Shown here: positions 61,237-64,000 of the stretch, in pieces
Layout: every line of letters begins with the position of its first letter
How positions within the stretch are numbered: position 1 is the first letter of the stretch
DNA from: Marivita sp003149565
GTDB taxonomy: Bacteria > Pseudomonadota > Alphaproteobacteria > Rhodobacterales > Rhodobacteraceae
Direction: 5' to 3' (one strand)
DNA: 64,000 nt
NCBI RefSeq assembly: GCF_965216415.1
Contig: NZ_CBDCFU010000002.1
Made by a program: the position numbers and the translations under genes
Notes under the pieces: model-generated
What the model saw: the letters and a program-made list of their open reading frames with translations, nothing else
What the model was told of the DNA's origin: nothing
The model's database searches: none

Positions 61237-61281
61237 TGGTGAGCCGTGCAGGATTCAAACCTGCGACCCACTGACTGAAAG
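61237..61281 (-). pseudogene. 3' fragment of tRNA-Lys (probable att site)
   Basis: On the minus strand the sequence ends ..GTGGGTCGCAGGTTTGAATC-CTGCACGGCTCACCA. This is the T-arm, acceptor strand and CCA of a tRNA-Lys(UUU)-like gene, with only two or three differences from the expected alphaproteobacterial sequence over 45 nt. The D-arm and 5' acceptor are absent. P4-type integrases use tRNA 3' ends as att sites. The intact copy would lie outside the window to the right. Confidence 0.7.
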
Positions 61282-61322
61282 GAAGGCATCGCCCTTCGCT
61301 CCGCTCCGAAGGCGCAGCAAGG

Positions 61323-61376
61323 GAGGCCATCCGTTTCGTGCGCGGTCTTTGTGACGCGCACGAAACGGATGGCCTC
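61323..61376. repeat. 21-bp perfect inverted repeat (hairpin)
   Basis: Left arm 61323-61343 (GAGGCCATCCGTTTCGTGCG, C) and right arm 61356-61376 are perfectly complementary, with a 12-nt loop. It lies 40 bp inside the putative att site. It could be a terminator, recombination or replication structure, or a hairpin of a lost element. Confidence 0.75.
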
Positions 61377-61495
61377 TGGGAAAACAGGGGAACGAGGATA
61401 CCGGGTAGGCTAAACACCCTCTGCTTCTACAGATCGCTCGGGTTCTCACCGGTGCGTGCGCGTCGCTTCGATCAACTCACTGCGAAGGACCGTAC

Positions 61496-62053
61496 ATGTT
61501 CGACATCATCACACATTCACCCGCCATCGCTCCGTCCGACGACTGGCGCGAGACGCTCAGCTGGGGCGACATCGTCAGCTTCAGCTTCCCTGTGGAAGGC
61601 GCAGGACGCCCGCCGAAGAAACGGCCCTGCTTGGTGCTGGACATCACCAATCTGGGCGAAACCCGCTACGCCGTGCTCGCCTACGGCACCAGCGCCGACA
61701 CATCTGCCAATCGCGGCTACGAGGTCAAGCTGACAGAAACCGAGGCCCGCGCCGCCGGTCTGCACCGGTCGACGCGCTTCGTTGGCGCTAGGCGGATGCT
61801 GGTCGCGCTGGACCATTGCGGCTTTGTCATCTGCGCGGCCACGGGAGCGCCGACGATCGGCCGTCTGAACGGAGACGCGTTCGAGCGGATGAATGTAGTG
61901 CGCGGCCGCATCCTCGCAGAGGCCGAGATGGCCGCCGACCAAAGGACGCGCCGCCGCCGCGCCCTTAGGCTCCGTCATCGCCGCGCCTGGCAGCGCCCCG
62001 TCACGGTCGAGCATCGCACGCCGCGCCGTCGGATGACCGCCAGCCGGGCCTGA
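61496..62053 (+). CDS. PemK/MazF-like protein
   Basis: A 185-aa protein, ATG at 61496 with GAAGGA upstream. The N-terminal 120 residues fit the PemK-like fold: SWGDIVSFSFPVEG..KKRPCLVLDI and YAVLAYGTSAD. The rest is arginine-rich and basic (RTRRRRALRLRHRR). No separate antitoxin gene of AbrB or PHD type is seen. It could be a toxin, or a small PemK-like structural protein of integrative elements. It sits just inside the integrated region. Confidence 0.6.
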   Translation: MFDIITHSPAIAPSDDWRETLSWGDIVSFSFPVEGAGRPPKKRPCLVLDITNLGETRYAVLAYGTSADTSANRGYEVKLTETEARAAGLHRSTRFVGARRMLVALDHCGFVICAATGAPTIGRLNGDAFERMNVVRGRILAEAEMAADQRTRRRRALRLRHRRAWQRPVTVEHRTPRRRMTASRA

Positions 62054-62146
62054 GCCTCCTTCAACGCACCGCAGGATCCGCCCGGGCCGCGCCGCATGGC
62101 CCGGACGATTCCTTGTGACTCAAACAATTCAAAAAAGGACAACCCA

Positions 62147-62356
62147 ATGCATATCGACACCAAGACCCTGCTTCCAAGCAGCATACCGAACCAGAACACA
62201 TACCGCCTCGTTATGATCAACGCCAAGGCCCATCCCGACGAGTTCACGCGACTGGAGATGACCACCGCAGATGCACTTGCCGCGGCCCGCGCAGCGCTTG
62301 CGGCGTATCATGCCGATCCGATCGCCGACCGTGCGCTGCAAGCTGTCATTCGGTAA
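62147..62356 (+). CDS. Small protein of unknown function
   Basis: A 69-aa protein, ATG at 62147 preceded by AAAAAAGGAC. It starts MHIDTKTLLPSSIPNQNTYR. It ends with Ala-rich helices (ADALAAARAALAAYHADPIA). 93 bp after the PemK-like gene. A partner role is possible. Confidence 0.5.
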   Translation: MHIDTKTLLPSSIPNQNTYRLVMINAKAHPDEFTRLEMTTADALAAARAALAAYHADPIADRALQAVIR

Positions 62357-62584
62357 CTGGACGATCTCATCGGTCGCCGCCGCGTTCTCGGAACGGCCTT
62401 TCACGACCTTGCCAAAGAAGCGCTCCGCCATCTGTCCCGGATCAAGTCGGACTCACTGTCGCGCAAGCTTTGCGCCATTCAGCGACCTCTCGACGAGTCA
62501 CTTACGCTCTCTCTAAGAGTGTCAGACCTTCTGGCCGCCGAGCGCGAGATCGGTTGGCACCGCGGCATCGGCCACGATCGGTGA
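62357..62584 (+). other. Open frame without start codon, after the 69-aa gene
   Basis: In the same frame as the preceding gene after its TAA, 75 codons run without stop (LDDLIGRRRVLGTAFHDLAK...). It has no ATG or good ribosome site. It could be a remnant of a longer protein split by the TAA. Low support. Confidence 0.25.
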
Positions 62585-62592
62585 GACACGAG

Positions 62593-62614
62593 CGCCCCGG
62601 CTTCGGCCGGGGCG
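62593..62614 (+). terminator. GC hairpin with TTCG loop
   Basis: CGCCCCGGC-TTCG-GCCGGGGCG is a perfect 9-bp stem with a UUCG loop. No T-run follows. It is after the 62147 gene and before a small ORF at 62623. Confidence 0.5.
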
Positions 62615-62622
62615 GATCATAC

Positions 62623-62748
62623 ATGAAACATCACAAGGGGCACCCGAGCATCCCCCGGTCGGCGGCGGAGGTGATTGGCGGCAAAGGCACAAAGGCGAGC
62701 AGGCCCATCATCTCGGCAGCGGAGCGCCAAGAGATCACAAGCGCCTGA
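62623..62748 (+). CDS. Possible small ORF, 41 aa
   Basis: MKHHKGHPSIPRSAAEVIGG, then KGTKASRPIISAAERQE. Small and basic. It lies between a hairpin and the integrase. There is no family match and the ribosome site is weak. Confidence 0.3.
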   Translation: MKHHKGHPSIPRSAAEVIGGKGTKASRPIISAAERQEITSA

Positions 62749-63004
62749 GCACAGTCACAGAAAGGCTGAAATGTGGAGCAAATTGTGGAGCAAAAATCGA
62801 GCCTCAAGCCCCTAAATGCGCTCAAAGCCCTTGTTTTTAAGGGCTGTGGCCGCGGGCGAACGGAAAAATGTGGCGGACAGGAAGTCCGCCTAATAACATT
62901 CCAAAAAATTCCAAGTAGTTCGAAATTTCAGGAACTTACCACCACTCAACGTCTTGTATGTTCCAAAGCCGTCCCCCATATTCCATATAAAAATGGGGGA
63001 CGAA

Positions 63005-64000
63005 ATGGCGGACAATAATCAAACACTCGAACGCAAGGCACCAAGCAAGCGGACTGAGAAAGCTTTGTCCGCCGCCTTTGTCCGCACGGTCACGAAACCC
63101 GGCAAATACACGGACGGTCATGGTCTTTTTCTCAAGGTGGACAACACGGGAGCAAAGCGTTGGGTGCAGCGCATCGTAATTCGCGGCAAGCGAACGGAAA
63201 TTGGCATGGGCAGCGCGTCACTAGTCAGTTTGGCCGAGGCGCGTGAGATTGCCCTACAGAACCGCAAGCTTGCGCGGGCGGGTGGTGACCCACTCCAAGC
63301 CAAGCGCACCGCTCAGGCGTTGCTGACGTTCGAGAAAGCCGCCCGCAAGGTTCACAAAATCCACGAACCGACATGGCGCAACAAGAAACACGCCGCTCAA
63401 TTCATCTCTACTTTAGAAACTTACACCTTCCCTCGCATCGGCAAACTCAAGGTGTCCGAGGTGACAACGGCTGATGTGTTGGCGGTCCTGCAACCCATTT
63501 GGCTCGAAAAGCCCGAAACCGCGCGGCGCGTTCGTCAACGTATCGGCATGGTGATGAAGTGGGCCGTTGCAAATGGCTGGCGGACGGACAATCCGGCAGA
63601 GGCGATTTCGCAAGCCTTGCCAAAGCAGAGCGACACGAAGCAACACCGCAAAGCCTTGCCTTATGACAAGGTGCCGGAGTTCCTCGAAGCTTTGAAAGCC
63701 TCGAATGCGGGCGACTTGACCAAGCTGGCGCTCGAACTGGTGGTTTTGACCGCATCCCGCTCAAGCGAGGTGCGCAAAGCAGAGTGGTCCGAGTTCGACC
63801 TTGAACAAGGCATCTGGACGCGCCCCGCCGAACGCATGAAATCGAAGAAAGAGCATAGGGTTCCACTGTCGCCACGTGCGTTGGAAATCCTAAAACAAGC
63901 GCGCGAACTCGGCACGGGTGAAGGTCTGGCTTTTCCGGGGACTAAAATCGGAAAACCGTTGTCTGACATGACCTTGCTCAAACTGACGAAGGCGCTGGGC
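63005..64000 (+). CDS. P4-type tyrosine integrase (3' end outside window)
   Basis: At least 332 aa, open to the end of the window. It starts MADNNQTLERKAPSKRTEK. The N-terminal DUF4102-like arm-binding domain has GKYTDGHGLFLKVDNTGAKRW, then a core-binding domain, then the first catalytic Arg in LTASRSSEVRKAEW. It lies on the plus strand to the right of the tRNA-Lys fragment, so it is likely the integrase of an island inserted there. The catalytic tyrosine is beyond the window. Confidence 0.9.
   Translation, partial: MADNNQTLERKAPSKRTEKALSAAFVRTVTKPGKYTDGHGLFLKVDNTGAKRWVQRIVIRGKRTEIGMGSASLVSLAEAREIALQNRKLARAGGDPLQAKRTAQALLTFEKAARKVHKIHEPTWRNKKHAAQFISTLETYTFPRIGKLKVSEVTTADVLAVLQPIWLEKPETARRVRQRIGMVMKWAVANGWRTDNPAEAISQALPKQSDTKQHRKALPYDKVPEFLEALKASNAGDLTKLALELVVLTASRSSEVRKAEWSEFDLEQGIWTRPAERMKSKKEHRVPLSPRALEILKQARELGTGEGLAFPGTKIGKPLSDMTLLKLTKALG

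Overview
The window looks like a chromosome segment of a Roseobacter-group alphaproteobacterium (Rhodobacterales) that is an aerobic anoxygenic phototroph. The evidence is a light-harvesting-2 operon (pucBAC) with two TGT-N12-ACA PpsR/CrtJ-type operator sites, an Entner-Doudoroff edd-eda pair, cobalamin salvage genes, a fused indolepyruvate:ferredoxin oxidoreductase, and the gene order radA-cvpA-purF. Only sequence reading was used, so the species is not assigned.

Layout. 1-15.2 kb is core metabolism: the 3' end of eno, ccmE, argC, murI, an acyltransferase, the 1140-aa oxidoreductase with a divergent LysR gene, purL, a split YeeE/YedE sulfur-transport pair behind a combined FNR-like and SqrR-like operator, and a VWA/MoxR pair. 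15.3-24 kb has a glycosyltransferase, an unclassified partner protein, pyrC, a DUF2267 protein, and the puc operon with an unusual co-operonic protein made of eight 25-residue repeats, then pyrE and a secreted VWA protein. 24-44.8 kb has dnaB, cobC/cobS, alr, an internally deleted gene ahead of radA, cvpA, a winged-helix/hydrolase fusion divergent from an unlisted 56-aa gene, purF, bioY, surE-pcm, a degenerate LytM lipoprotein, a PIN protein, an rRNA methyltransferase and edd-eda.

44.8-64 kb is mostly accessory. It holds a structured candidate ncRNA, a LysR-controlled catabolic operon (DUF1185-type protein, hydrolase, LLM monooxygenase, aldehyde dehydrogenase), IS remnants and one complete IS5-type element. 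It also holds two glutathione-transferase/methyltransferase modules of different base composition, a homocysteine methyltransferase-like gene, a third methyltransferase, an RTX protein and a LysR gene. A tRNA-Lys 3' fragment (likely att site) follows, then a PemK-like gene and a tyrosine integrase that runs off the window.

The most interesting items are the puc-linked repeat protein, the candidate ncRNAs at about 8980-9063 and 44970-45120, the twin FNR/SqrR-like operator at 12849-12885, and the GST/methyltransferase region. Between genes there are also a dispersed GC-rich repeat family (five copies) and CGTCRACG-looped hairpins placed just after stop codons.
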